Source: Phycomyces blakesleeanus NRRL 1555(-)
Lineage: Eukaryota > Mucoromycota > Mucoromycetes > Mucorales > Phycomycetaceae
DNA: 64,000 nucleotides
Assembly: GCF_001638985.1 (NCBI RefSeq)
Contig: NW_017265134.1
Coordinates: 3,826,653-3,890,652, forward strand
Direction of reading: 5' to 3'
In this document: in pieces, positions 1 through 12,830 of the stretch
How positions within the stretch are numbered: position 1 is the first letter of the stretch
Layout: each line of letters starts with the position of its first letter
Made by a program: the position numbers and the translations under genes
The notes under the pieces: model-generated
Databases searched by the model: none
The model's input: only the letters and a program-made list of their open reading frames with translations
What the model was told of the DNA's origin: nothing

Positions 1-913
1 GAAAATAGTTATGTAAAGAGAAAACAAAAATAAATGAATTGCCTGTAGTTTCGGTTGAAGGACTTGCCTTTGTTTGCTATTGTCTTCTTTGCTTTCCTAA
101 TTTCTTTCTCTTTTTTTTACGGTACATTCTACTCATAAACCTTCAAAAGAAGGTAACAATTATGCCAGGTACTTTTTCGGTATCTATATATATATATACA
201 TAAGTAAAAGAATGAAAGTGCAATACGTACGAAGAATATCTAGAATCTGCTTATTTGTCACAGGTCTACTGAATGATATTCTATTACATACACATATTAT
301 GCACTGTATTTCTCACCACCAATTATATAAAGAACAGTGGAGCATTGGGAGACTTTGCATAAATCTTTATTTTGTTTCTATGTAACAATACAAAACAATT
401 GGAAACCTATTACTGAGCAGTCAAATCAAAGAAATTGAATTCTGTAGAGAAAAAAAAATTCCCCAATTCCATCCAACCAAGCACACAGTGCAAAATCGTC
501 TCAATTTCAAGTTGAAATGTTGGTTTCGACTTCCTGAGTGGTCAAAGGAGTTTAAATAAGTTATCGAAGCAAAATCGAGTCCGGGAATACGTCCGGGTCC
601 TTATTCCAGAAAATAGTCGAAGAAATGAGAAAATTTGAGGTTGTGGGGGTGAAAAAGTGGTGGGCTGGCAGGGGGGGATTGTGAGTCGTCGAACGGAGAG
701 TGGGAGCGAGAGGTCGAGAGGGCGAATGGTGGGTGTGAGGGGAGAGGATATTTGGAGGTCCTTGAAGTTCATTGAATTCTCTCTTCCCTATACATTCAAC
801 AAGTGAGTAAATCAACTACACATCAATCCCCACATTATGGATTATGCTCCAGATGTCTGTGGATGGATTATCTCAAAAAGACAGATGTATTGATCCTCTT
901 AATCTTCTATAGT
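1..913. other. Upstream/intergenic DNA, no gene seen
   Basis: No reading frame here looks coding; the short frames on both strands are low-complexity. The right-hand part must hold the promoter and 5' leader of the ribosomal protein gene starting at 914. A closely spaced pair of GTCCGGG motifs lies at about 579-598. I could not assign a TATA box or an initiator with confidence. Confidence 0.5.
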
Positions 914-1579
914 ATGGCTGACTCTGCAACGGCCGGTAATCGTGGTAAGCATACTGACAGTCCACAGCGCCTCTCTTCCAAGTCAAACAAAATGAAGCAC
1001 CAGAGACCATATTTTTTAAAGAAAAATATGATCCTCCTCTTCTCTGTGAACAAAAATTGCCATACGTTCGCCATCATTCAACATTAATCATTCACCAAAC
1101 AAAACAAAACAAAAAAAGGCATTTTGTTGAATGTCACCGGGCCTTTTCAGGAATTAAAATAAGAGTGTGGAGAGGAGGAAAGAGATGTCGTTGTTTGATT
1201 GGAATGAGCGGGACATTCTTTGATCTAGTACATATAATGGATGAATAATTGACTGATAAACCTTATTTTTTTTTACAAATAAAAAGGACGCGGTGGTTTT
1301 GGACGTGGTGGTCGTGGTCGCGGCGGTGCCCGTGGACGCGGTGGACGTCGTGGAGATGAAAAGACCGAGTGGTGAGTTCAATCTCTACAAATAAAAACTA
1401 ATTAGAAAAAAAACGACAGTTAATTAACCCATCTCATTCTTTTTTTCAGGGTCCCTGTCACTAAGCTTGGCCGTCTCGTAAAGGCTGGCAAGATCAAGTC
1501 TATTGAGGAGATCTACCTCTTCTCTCTCCCCATCAAGGAGTACCAGATTGTCGATTTCTTCCTTAGCAACTTGAAGGAT

Positions 1580-1611
<32 letters not shown>

Positions 1612-2107
1612 GACCCGTGCTGGTCAGCGTACCCGTTTCAAGGCCTTTGTTGTCATTGGTGATCACGATGGCCATGTCGGTCTCGGTGTCAAGTGCTCCA
1701 AGGAAGTCGCCACCTCCATCCGTGGTGCCATTATCCTCGCCAAGCTCTCCATCATCCCCGTTCGTCGTGGTTACTGGGGTTCTGCCCTCGGTGAGCCCCA
1801 CACCGTTCCCTGCAAGGTCACTGGTAAGTGCGGTTCCGCCTTGTGCCGTCTCGTCCCTGCTCCCCGTGGTACCGGTATTGTCGCTGCCCCTACCCCCAAG
1901 AAGGTCCTCCAGTTGGCTGGTATCACCGATTGCTACACAACCTCCCGTGGTTCTACCCGTACTCTCGGTAACTTCGTTAAGGCTACCTTTGCTGCCATTG
2001 GTAACACCTACGGTTTCTTGACTCCCGATCTCTGGGAGGAGACCGAGTTCTCCAAGGTTCCTTACCAGGAGTTCACTGACTTCTTGTCCCAGAAGCAGAG
2101 AAAGTAA
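914..2107 (+). CDS. RPS2: 40S ribosomal protein S2 (uS5), 3 exons
   Basis: Structural protein of the small ribosomal subunit, at the decoding/mRNA-entry side. Exons 914-944, 1287-1371 and 1450-2107 join in frame to 257 aa. The N-terminus (residues about 11-33) is an RGG/GR-rich tail typical of eukaryotic uS5. It is followed by the [13 protein letters not shown] segment, the S5 double-stranded RNA-binding domain ([19 protein letters not shown], about residues 95-113) and the S5 C-terminal domain. The start ATG at 914 opens exon 1, which is only 31 bp. Both introns are GT-AG; intron 1 is 342 bp, long for this genome. Codon usage is strongly biased to C/G-ending codons, as expected for a highly expressed gene and unlike the flanking genes. 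It converges with STT4: only 202 bp separate the stop codons. Confidence 0.97.
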
Positions 2108-2309
2108 ATGTAGCTTGTCTCAATATATTGACTTGCTTTACTTTTGAATAAACAAATAAATTTCTTTTATTGATCAAATAATAACAATAATAACAATAAT
2201 GACAATAATAATTATAATAATTATACTGATTTATAATAAGGCTGAAAGTGTAATGTTTGTATTGAATGTAATGAGTGGGATGAGTATCCAAGTAGTATTA
2301 GTAGACTAT

Positions 2310-5300
2310 TTAAAAGGGGATTCCATTGGTAAGCTTTTGGAATCTGTCGTAAAGTACTGTTCGCTGATTCTCGGATGAGACTTGGATGCACATTGTCATA
2401 AAGTCAGCAGCAGCACGTTCAGACTTATCCAACTGGAAACGTCCTCTCATTCGCTTGATTGTTTCTCCCTTGAAGCAAGGCAAGCCTGACTGGAGCATCA
2501 GACTAACCAGTTGCATAATTAATTCAGCGTAAGGTCGGCAGGCGAGATAGGCTTTGATAACTAATTCCGAGAACTTTTTATAACCTTGTTCTGGAGTTCC
2601 ACCCATAACCTGAATCATTTCTGTCGTCAACTTGAAAGGCGAGTTTTCAAAGGTAATGCCTCCAGGAGCAATATCAAAGATAAAACCAAAATCTGTATAA
2701 AATACAAACGGGTTTAGTGATCAAAGGAAGCCTTTTTTTGTATTAATGCAACTCATGTTTCTAACCATACCGATATGAATTATATGACCATCGTCATCCA
2801 ACATGATGTTTCCGTTATGTCTATCCTTAATCTGTAACAGATATGAAATCACAGAGTAGGCTGCAACACTCTGAACAAAGTTGGTTCGTGCCTTTTGGAA
2901 GTGAATGGATTCCGGTCCACCATACTTGGCCACAAAGTAATCGTACATATTGTTGACCTTTTCACGACCGAGCTGATCACGCGAAATAGAACGGGGAATC
3001 ACATCAATAACACCACAGCCAGGAGCAGTCGCCACTACACGGTAAGGGTAGACGTACAGATCCAAACCCACAGACGTAAATATGTTTTTGAATACGGCAA
3101 TCAACTGAAGGGCAAGCACGTCCTGACGACAGTCGTCTCCAACCTTGAAAATAGCACCCTGCCAGGCCTTAATCGTCATTGATTTGTTCATTTGTTGTTC
3201 TTCCTCGCTCAGCAACGAGTTTGCAATGGGATCAACTTCGACATCCTTTTCAATCTCAAATGTAGCCATAAAAGGAGCCTTTTTTAAACAGAAAAAAAAA
3301 AGTAAAATCCTTTTAAGTGTTCTGTACAGGTCATTATTATCTATAGCAATCTTACCTTGGCGTGACTCTGAAGAGGTCTACCAGATTTTCGGTTGATGTC
3401 AATTACGCGACCATCCGAATTACTAGGCAAGTAAACACCCTTATCTACCACGATATTTGCAATTTCCTCATCCAGTCGTTTCTAAAATAGAGATAAAAAG
3501 CCTTAGTTTTTATTTTTTGTATTCGCTGAAGATTGTACATGTCAAAAGTCATGTTTGCATCATTATTTACCTTTTGCAAAGGCTTCTTCTCGTTCTGACC
3601 GAATTTGATGTACTCCTTAAGGTATCCAGAGATTGCTGTGACTTCTCCAAAGAACTTGAACTCACGTTCATAAAACTCACGATCCTCACCAGTAAAGGAG
3701 CCAGCCAAATTTTCAATAATCTTTTCCAGAGTAGGCTTGAGAGAATCAGGCTATAGCGTTTTTTTTTTTTTAAAAAAAAAAACAGATAAATATCCAGTCT
3801 TCATATTTCTTCTTCTACTACTTTTCTTTCTTTAAGAAAAAAATCGCTTCATTCATACCCTGAGACAATCCTTGTCAGCATCCACAAAAAAGTTGGCTTT
3901 CATGTTCCAGATAAGCTGATGAGCAAATAACTGTGACACTTGACCTGCTTCCATAATATATTTCTCAACGTATCCTAAATCATCAAATCTCAAGGCTTGT
4001 ACAATCTGAGGGATATAGAAAAATACGGTATCGACTGGATAATATTCCAAACTACGCATTGCGTACTGAAGAATCAACGGGTGGTTATTGTAAGTTGGCA
4101 AAAAGTAGCTTGTGGCTGTAATAGCAGGAACAGGTGCCCAGTACTGGAGATATTTGAGATCTAACTTGGAGCCTGGCACCAATCTTTCACCCAAAAGGAT
4201 TACCAAGGCTTCAGGAATATCTACAACATCAAGCGTATTGTTTGCAATCAAATGGTGAAGTTCTCTGTGTACAATTGGCTGTACGAATCGGCTGTCCATC
4301 TGAACAGCCAGACGAGGCGAGATTGTCCAAGCAAAGTGTACCATGTCCTTCCAAACATCATCTGTAACCATAGACTTTTCAGTGTTGCTAACAATTGTTG
4401 CTGGATATCCGACACTAGTTTCGTTCATTGGATTGCACCAAACTGAGAGTCTGACAAGTTCACTCTCCAAGAAAAGCATAAGAAGCTTCTTGGAAAGTTG
4501 ATGTTGGCGAACAACATCATCCTTGGTCTTGTCTACAAGTCATATAAATAGAATATGGGATTTATTATCATTTGTTACACTTGCACTTATAGATGACAGC
4601 CTTGCATTTCTTGTTTCTTTTATTTTTTGTTTTTTTATCTTACCATTCAAGAACATATAAAGACCAGACGAGACCTTGGAGTTTGAAGTCTTCATAGGTA
4701 CACTAGTGACAAGGTAGGTGAGGTTCGGAGTGTCGGTAGAAACAGCGTTGTAGAAATCATTGAGAAGTTTGTGTTCCATAAGAGCCAAGCTTCTACGAGC
4801 GCCAAAGTGCCATCTAAGATAATACCAGAGAAACAACAAAGCGTTAATTATCTAAGCAGAAATTATAGTCGTTGTACATTATTAAGATACTATAAAACTG
4901 TACTAAAATTTATCAATTTACTTTGGATCAAATGAGAACCATTGGAAGGAAGCATCATAGACCAAGGATCTAAACTTATGCTCAGCAAGTGCTTCCATGC
5001 GAGTGGAACGAAGAATCTTCATTCCCAGGCGCAACAGTTGGAAGCGGGTATACCGAGACAAAGGATGGGTGCTGTAAGGAAGAGTGTAAGTAGGATTGAA
5101 TTTTACCAATTTTTGCTCACAGATATACTAATATCTAACCTCATAAGATCAGCATCATTGAATGACTCTTGCAGTAGTCTCACAAGCATATTGACCAAGT
5201 GCTTGTTACGGTGGCGAATAGCATAGAAACGACTACTAAGGAATTTGATCCAGCTGTTGTGAGGAGAGAAAATCAACATCGCTGCTTTGTGTTCACGTTC

Positions 5301-8300
5301 CCGGACAGCGTTATCGGAAGGAGCGTAAGACATCTTGACAACAAAAGGATTCTTGGAGCTATAGGAAATTCATTGTTAAGTTTTGTGTCCAATTCATCAT
5401 TACAGCCTCTCGCCCAAAAATTATTCCAATAATAATAATAAGTCGTACATACTTTAACAAAGGCGAGAACAAACCCTTGCGATGGCGCTGAGCCCAACTC
5501 CACATGCTCAGCATTTCTACCATCAACCGTTTCTCCATATCTGGTCTTTTGACCAAAATCCAGTTCCAAACCGATGTACCGATATCCAAGGACTCGGGTG
5601 TAAACATCTCAACTGGAATACGAACAAGGTATCGTAACAGCTCAGGATGAACTTCCGGCATTGCAATTGCATATCCAGCGGCCCGCTTCAATGATCTATT
5701 CAAGCGTTCACTCGCAACCTTTTTCTTGTGTTTCACATCGTTGGCCAAAAAACTGAGGAAAGAGAGTACACTTTCCAGTTCATCTTTAATACCAGTAGTC
5801 GGAGTAGGCTCAGATAAGATGCCTGCCAATTTTAAATATCGAGAGATAAGGTTAAAAAGTCTTATTAATAATTCTTGGTATCTCTTTTTAGATTTTTCTT
5901 ATTCTTATTCTCATTATTTTTTACTAACCAAATTGGCTTTTGGTCTTGGCAGAGTATTCAATACCGCTTACTTCACCAGAATAGAATTGCTTGGAGACAA
6001 ACCCATCAACAAAGTTTGAAGAGTCATCAAGTGAGATTGAAGATATTTTAGGAGCAAACCCTGTAGAGATTTAAAGTAAGAAAGATGAAGCAAAAAGTTA
6101 CTTTTAGTTAATATCGCTGTTTGATACTTTAAATAAATAAAAATACGTTATTGATTTACTTACCGAGTGATAACTGACTCTTGGAAGAGATTCTTCCGAT
6201 TTCCAAAGCCAACGAGCGACCAAGATGTGCAGTATCAAAGATGCCGCCTGATCCAAAACGATCGAAATCAGACATATAATCTTGTAAAAGACCACTTGTT
6301 TCAAGAGGAGCCCGATCAATGGCAATTAGTAGCCATTTCTTTGCACTCTCATATAAGCGACTGCATATCTCTTTACGGTAACTATAAGAATCTCCCAATT
6401 CTAAAGTCACGCCTACTTTCTTAGATGTAAAGTAGTATTGAGGAGAATACTACACAGAAAAAAATACACAAAAAAAAGATCTTGGTAAGTATAATAAAGT
6501 CCAACATTTAAGATTCTTCAATATTTACCTCTTCACGGTATTCGGCTTCACAGCTTAGCCATAAAAGTTGAACCAGTTCCAACAATAGCGTAACAAGTTT
6601 CTTTTCAACAAAAATCTGAGGGAAAGAGATCACAATGCGCTCTGTGCTCTTAATAGCCAACTCGTGTACTTTTCTAAGGCGGTGACAGCATCGCTCCAAA
6701 AGAATAGCAACCTGGGTGGGAAGTTCGTCTCCCAAGGTCTGAGTTAAAGCTTTGCTAGATGCATCCTTGACAAATGTCCCTATTACTCTATCAGCAATCG
6801 TCTCCAGACACTTTGAAAGTGGACTTGAATTAACGCCTTCGTTCATAAAATAGCGCAAAATATGACTACAGTTGCCCATTCGACTTCTCATCATCTCAAT
6901 ATGATAGACGCTCGATGCAAATACAACCTGGGCAAACGAAAAACTCTTGATATCGTAGGCAAGAGAAGGCAAGAATCCTGTAAGGCGCTGTCGAGTCTGA
7001 TTAATGATTTGGTCGGATGTATTGCTTCCTCGAAGCACCGAGTTGCATTCAAGATCACTCTCAAGGTAGCTTGTAGCGCTTTCGATCACCAGGACAGGAG
7101 TCTTCTTGGCAATAATGAGCATTGACTCGTGCCATTCGCGAACCCACATCGACTCAGAGACGAAACCAAATAGGATACAGTGGAACCAGAGGTTACGGAA
7201 CAAAGCAACAGTTTCCTCGCTTGGTTTTTCATGGGGATTGAGATCATCGTGCTCAAGCAGGGTTTTGAGAACAGGCAAGAGAGAGCCAAGTCGAAAAGTG
7301 AGTGGTATTTCTATGGCACCTCTGTTCTTGCTCATTATTCGTTGAACAGTATTTCCGTTGTCGATGAAGAGATTGAGCAGATTGTTGAGATATATGAAGT
7401 AGAATTCTGAACGTGAAGACATGCCTTTAGCTAATTCACGCTGAGCATTACAGATCTAGAACAGTGATAATGAATTAAAAATTAGGCAAAATATATTATC
7501 AAGGTCTATTCGATTTAGTTTTTTTTCTTTGAAAAAATACTTACAGAAATTGTCAATTGCTTATTATCTACCAACAGGGCTTCGCGATTAAACGAAGACA
7601 AAAGAATCATAATTTCCTGGAATACACTAATGGGACTGACTAGAGCAAGATCCACTAATCTAGAAGTTAATTGATTCCTTGAATTGATAGAAAGGGTTGT
7701 CTGACGAAGCACCAGTACCAGCATTGTGAGGGCCTGTCCAATAATCTATTCATACAACAGATATAAGTTGGGATACTTTAAAAGGTAAATATTATATTTT
7801 TTTTCTATCTTTTTAACTTACAGCATCATCTTTGAGGTAAACAGCTATACCAACAACTGCTGAAAATGCGTTTTCGCACACTTGTTGCTTTTGCTTTTCG
7901 CTAAGTTGCTCATGAGAGGGAGCGCCAGAAATCACGCTGGACGACCCGAGATTATTATTTTGATTAGATTCTTGTGCTTCACCGCTATAACGTGTAATTT
8001 CATTCATCAAAGCATAGAATGTGGAGTTTGCTGTTTTGCTCTGCTGTGCTTGCGGTCCAGCCTAAGATACATTATCAAATCAAGTTATTGTTTTTTCTTT
8101 CCATTGGTGTAGATAAATACTGGTTATCGTATTGTTAATAATTATACCTGAACACACTGTGCCAAGCGGGTAATAGCAAGTTGCTGAACTCTTGTTGGGC
8201 TTTCTCCTTGAATAGTTATCAAATCAAATACAGGAGACGGAGTAGCAAGGAATCGGCAAAGTGTGTTGATCATATCACCATTCAAAAGAGGGAAGCTGTG

Positions 8301-9971
8301 AGATAAAAAAATGTAAATAGAAAGTTAAAATTAAGATTTTTTTGGATACATACTTTATAGATATTAATACAATAGCATCAAGAGAAGCAACGTGAACCCA
8401 TGGATCAGACGTCTGGGGTATATCAAACAGACACTCTGTTACGTGATCAATAAGAACATCGTCGACTTCATGAAGATACACAGATGCTAAAGCGGCAACT
8501 TGCTGGTGTGGTGTTAATACTACTTCTGTTCAACATTTCCTTAAAAAGTATCAAAACACTTACCAAGCTTGTACCCATGATTTCAGGCATATAAGCATCT
8601 GATGCCCACTTTTTTCCTTCTTGGATACTCTTTTCTGCGTATTTACGGATATCCTCATAGTACCCTAAACTCATAACATAGATGCTTCTCAAGCTACTTT
8701 TCATGCTGTCTGAATCGGCAATAATTTCTTCTCCGGCTGTATTTTTCATCAATGTAGACCATGCTGGCTCTACGTGTAAAGTGAGGTGAAGCTTTCGTAG
8801 TTGTTTCGAAGGTTGGAGGGCGCAATTTCCAGAAATAGGTTCAGTTTTCGAAATGACGCGAGCTGAAACGTTTCTTAAGATAATTAAAAGATCATAGATG
8901 ACTCTGTTGCTACTCAAGGGGATATCGTCTTCCCAGTATTTGGCTAGTACACGTCTACTGTAGGTAGTACTTTCGTGTTCTCTGAGACAAGCTGTGATAG
9001 CTTGTCGGATAAACACCAAGGTAGTATCCTGAATAAGTGGCTGAGAAAGATGGCATATGGCCAACAGTTGGGTGGGTCTGTATATATAAGGAGTAAGTTG
9101 GAGGGCACGGGAAAGGCCAGCAAGGGAGGGTAAAATGAAAGTAATGGCGCGCTCGACTAGGATATACAATATTAGTAATAGTAATTGTTGTTTTTGGTAG
9201 TGGTGGCGTGAGCATTAATTTTTTTATACGATATACGGGTTTCTTAGTTAAAATGGGAAAATATATATATAAATAAGTCCTGTATTTTATGCGCTTACCT
9301 GTTGTTGTGTTTAATTGTTGAATTATGCATTGGCCATAGCTCCACAGAATACCAACAATTCTTTCATATTCTTCTGGTTGTTGGAAACTGATGTCAAGCA
9401 GACCAGAGAAAAGGCTGTAAGTTATTCCATCAGCAGGTGGAAGTCCTACACACAGGGAATTGAAACAAAAAATTATGGGATAATTCATTTAAGCCCCAAG
9501 TTCCAGTTTTCAATAGTTTTCTTTTTAAAGGCTTATTTAACCAATTAACTGTATACCTTTGGTAAGGATTGTTTCCTCCCAATTGTAAGCGGGTAGGTAT
9601 CGAATATATGCGAGTAAACGAGGGAGTAGTTCGTCTTGTCGTTCTTTTGGCGCCTTTGTAGCGTATCTCACTAGCGCAGATAAAGAATGCTGACTTTGTC
9701 TGGTCTGCAGTACATTGATATAAAATAATAAAAATTTACTTGTAAATAATACTAATAAAAATATGAATAGAGAGTTGAATTTTATGGTCATTACCAAGAC
9801 AGCCATGTCCGGTGCATCTTCAGTAGTGAGTATATTGACTTGGTCTAACTCGGTCAACGGTACTGGAGGGCAGCGAGCTAAAAGCCTGTCGACTTCTTCC
9901 GCTACTGTCTTTGCTCGAGTGTCCGCAAGAACCTCGGCTAGATTCATAAGGATGCGAGAATGCAAGTCCAT
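2310..9971 (-). CDS. STT4: Phosphatidylinositol 4-kinase Stt4/PI4KA, 20 exons
   Basis: Makes PI4P from phosphatidylinositol at the plasma membrane. Exons (left to right): 2310-2692, 2771-3278, 3356-3481, 3571-3750, 3859-4532, 4644-4813, 4922-5071, 5140-5358, 5453-5822, 5929-6060, 6164-6449, 6529-7455, 7545-7745, 7822-8061, 8148-8295, 8354-8502, 8564-9156, 9299-9445, 9557-9704, 9795-9971. All junctions keep phase and give 1975 aa, close to the family length (yeast about 1900). The C-terminal lipid-kinase domain has [17 protein letters not shown], the catalytic loop DRHNGN (about residue 1831) and the metal-binding DFG (about 1849), the latter split by the last intron. The PI4KA-typical QSHAKAP segment precedes the kinase lobe; the large N-terminal part is helical solenoid. 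The start is the first ATG of the most upstream exon I could phase; a further 5' exon cannot be excluded. Confidence 0.95.
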
Positions 9972-10745
9972 GTCAAGTCTAATATTATTTTCGAAGTCTG
10001 TTGAGTATTTGAGTGTATAAAACTCACGAAGTTATTTAGTGTGATTATCATTTACCCATTCATCAATAATAGACAGTATTTTTTTTGGGTGTAATGGAGA
10101 GGGAAAGGAAAAGGTGTTTCTTGTGGAGTTGACAACCGAGGCGCTGTTTCCATAGCATCCGAGAATAAAGGTTACGCAAGGCACATGCATGGGCGTGACT
10201 TCCGAATTGGTAGAAAGCCATGCGCATGGCGATTCTCCTAGGCTTCCGTACTTTTGGGGAACTTCTCTATTTTTGGCTTTAACAAACGTGCCAGGATACT
10301 TATGTTTTCAGGTGAATGTAAGTACACACACACACAAATGCATACATAACATATACAAATTTATCTGTTTAATATATTTCTCGCACCAAGAGTGTAGTAG
10401 CGCCAATTAAAATTATGCTCACAGAAAGGCGTATTATAGAATCCATGTTTATTTGTGCACGGCCTTGTCAGCCCTTTCAACTAGTGTAATTTCCCAGATA
10501 TCAAATATCCAATTGAGCAAATTGAATCTTTGGGGTTTAGGATGAAGGTTGTTCTCGAGCATTTTTACTTATTCTGATAATCATACTAATCTTATTCTAG
10601 CTTGTTTCAAATACAATATAATGAAATACACGCAGTAAATTGAGATTAATACTAAGAAGCTGCTGGGAAGCAGTTGTTTATTTCTACAAGGTTGTTTGTG
10701 TTCTATTGGTTAATTTTATCCAAATATAGACCCAATGTATTCTAA
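9972..10745. promoter_or_regulatory. Upstream region of STT4 / 3' flank of the UBX gene
   Basis: No coding potential was recognised. The interval contains the STT4 promoter (minus strand) and the 3' flank of the UBX-domain gene. A perfect 14-bp palindrome GCCATGCGCATGGC lies at 10217-10230, with a second CATGCATG-type half about 30 bp to its left (about 10184-10191). A short CA repeat is at about 10326-10334. Regulatory meaning is inference only. Confidence 0.4.
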
Positions 10746-12830
10746 TCAATCCTCTTCCTCTTCTTCAGTATCAACAATAAGGTTTGCGCTTGGATAAAGA
10801 CTCTTGTCATCCATAAGTGTCTGGTCACTCTTGACATCGTAGACCTTGCGAGGGTAGGGGGAAATAATGGTAAACTTATACTTGTGTACATAGTCAGTAG
10901 GTGGTGTCTCATTCTCTTCTTTCTTGCCTGTCTCTTTGTACTCCTTCAAAAGAGGATATGCCTCGACAAACTCATAAATTGCCTTTCAAACAAATACCAC
11001 CCGAATGAGTTCATACTGTTTGTATAAAAGATCCCTCCTTTTCTATTATTTACCTCAATAGGTAGATCGGCTTTGAACTTTCGAATAACACGATCACCGT
11101 TCCCCAAACGAAAGCTAAGTCTAGCCACCTTGCCCTCATAATCGGCTGATGGCTCATCTTCAAGCTTAGTAGAAAGATAGCGGATATACTTTAAGCGCTT
11201 TTCAATATTATCCAACCGAATCTGCTCCAATCTTTCTGCTTCCTTTTCAGCTTCTTTCTCAGCTTCACGTTCCTCGCGTGCTTTTCTCTCCTGGATATTT
11301 TGAATTTTTATTGTTATTAAGAGCTCAGTTAATAAATACCGCCATTAATCTCAATTTACCTTTTCTTGATCAGCTTTGAGACTGTCATGATAAGCTTTAT
11401 CTTGCTCTTGTCTCAAACGACGCTCAAGATCTCTTTGATCACGTTCCATTTTTAAACGGTTAAGACCTCCCCCATGCCGCTGCAAAACAGCCTCCCATTT
11501 TGCAATAAGATCTGCAGGTGAATTGAACCCTTCAAATCTTTCGAGAACAGTCATTGCAGAAGCAGAAGGTCCAACTGGTGGTTGTAATGCAATGGCGGCT
11601 GCAAAAGGGTAGGTTGTGGCATGTAGTGTGTTGCTTACTATGAAAAATTGAAAGTAAGATGTATGATTTGTTAGGATCGACACAGCATACAGAATCTCCA
11701 AACCCCCTTATATATATATGATTATCATTCTTATAGATCCATTACCTCGATTTGCTTCAGTATTGCGAACATTTCCACCCCAGACCAGAATATTGTTGTT
11801 ATTTAAAAAGGTTGATAATTCATCTGATGATAATATCTCACTATAATAAAAGAAAGAAAAAGAGAGACTTCCTTGTCAAGAGCCCGCAAAGCAATATCTT
11901 GTAGTATCCTTGCACGTTTTTTTTTCTTCAAACATTTTTCTTACCTGCAAAATTTAGGTGTTGCATCGTGATCGTCACATTGCAAAATAACCCACAAAAA
12001 TCTTAATTCACGTCGTGCAACTTCAAGTGCCTGAGAATATCCACCCTGAAAAAAAGTTGGGTGGGTTGTACCATATTTTTCTTCGTATTCACTTAGAAAC
12101 TCATTTGCAAGCACTTGAGGATCCTGGTTTCGCGTAGAAGTTGATCTTCTAGGAGAAGACGAAGAAGTAGTTATAGAAGATCTTCCTAGAAAGCGAGCTA
12201 TGTGTAAAAACTTAATGTCAATAATGGATTGTTGTGAATGATATAAGTTATATAAATATTTGCTTACAAGCAAAGGAAAGTGCAGCCCATGTGATTTGCC
12301 AGGCTATGCCAAATGGCCAAACCAGAAAAGAGAATAAACGGAAGGTGCGTGCACTAGGTTGTCTTGGTCTAGGTGCTTGTCGAGGTGTTGAAGGAGCAGG
12401 GCGTGTAGTGGCTTCCGGAATTTGTTCATTCTCATTCGTTGCTTCCAAGGGTGCTGTATCTGTATCTGTAGCCACTTGCTCTTCTAGGTTTTCACGTGTT
12501 GCTTCTGGCCTACTTCCAATTTCATACACGCTCTGAACCGCCCTCTGTTGGATTGATATTAACAAAAGGTCCAAACAAGATGTCATAATTTAAATGTTTT
12601 GTTTATTTTGATTCTATTTACCTCAAGATTCCAGTTATATTCTTCAAGCTTACTAATGGCATCTTCTACATTGTCTGATTGCGTAACTGCCTAGGAATCC
12701 ATTATCAGATGTCGGAATTCCACATTTATTATTATAATCGTTATTTTATCTATTATCTAATCCATCTTCCCACCTGGAATTGACTTAACGCTTCTTTTTG
12801 TTCTGTATCAAGCACATCAAGGGATGTCAT
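10746..12830 (-). CDS. UBXD8/FAF2-like UBX-domain protein of ERAD and lipid droplets, 8 exons
   Basis: By family, an ER-membrane adaptor that recruits Cdc48/p97 for ER-associated degradation. Exons (left to right) 10746-10982, 11054-11290, 11360-11637, 11746-11840, 11945-12197, 12268-12544, 12622-12690 and 12774-12830 phase correctly to 500 aa. Order: N-terminal UBA-like domain (about 1-45, ending EEYNWNLERAVQSVYE); a hydrophobic hairpin (about 105-134, FLVWPFGIAWQITWAALSF); a thioredoxin-like UAS domain (ILVWGGNV, then RVSNTLHATTYPFAAAI as in FAF2); a charged coiled coil (about 300-360); and a C-terminal UBX domain ending with SLYPSANLIVDTEEEEED. Length and architecture match FAF2 and yeast Ubx2-type proteins. 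The ATG at 12830 opens the first exon directly before the UBA helix. Confidence 0.92.

Noticed and set aside
945..1286. Intronic snoRNA in the long first intron of RPS2
   Set aside because: No convincing C/D box pair with a terminal stem and no H/ACA arrangement could be seen by eye.
1424..1801. 125-codon minus-strand frame
   Set aside because: Antisense of the RPS2 coding exon, open because of codon bias.
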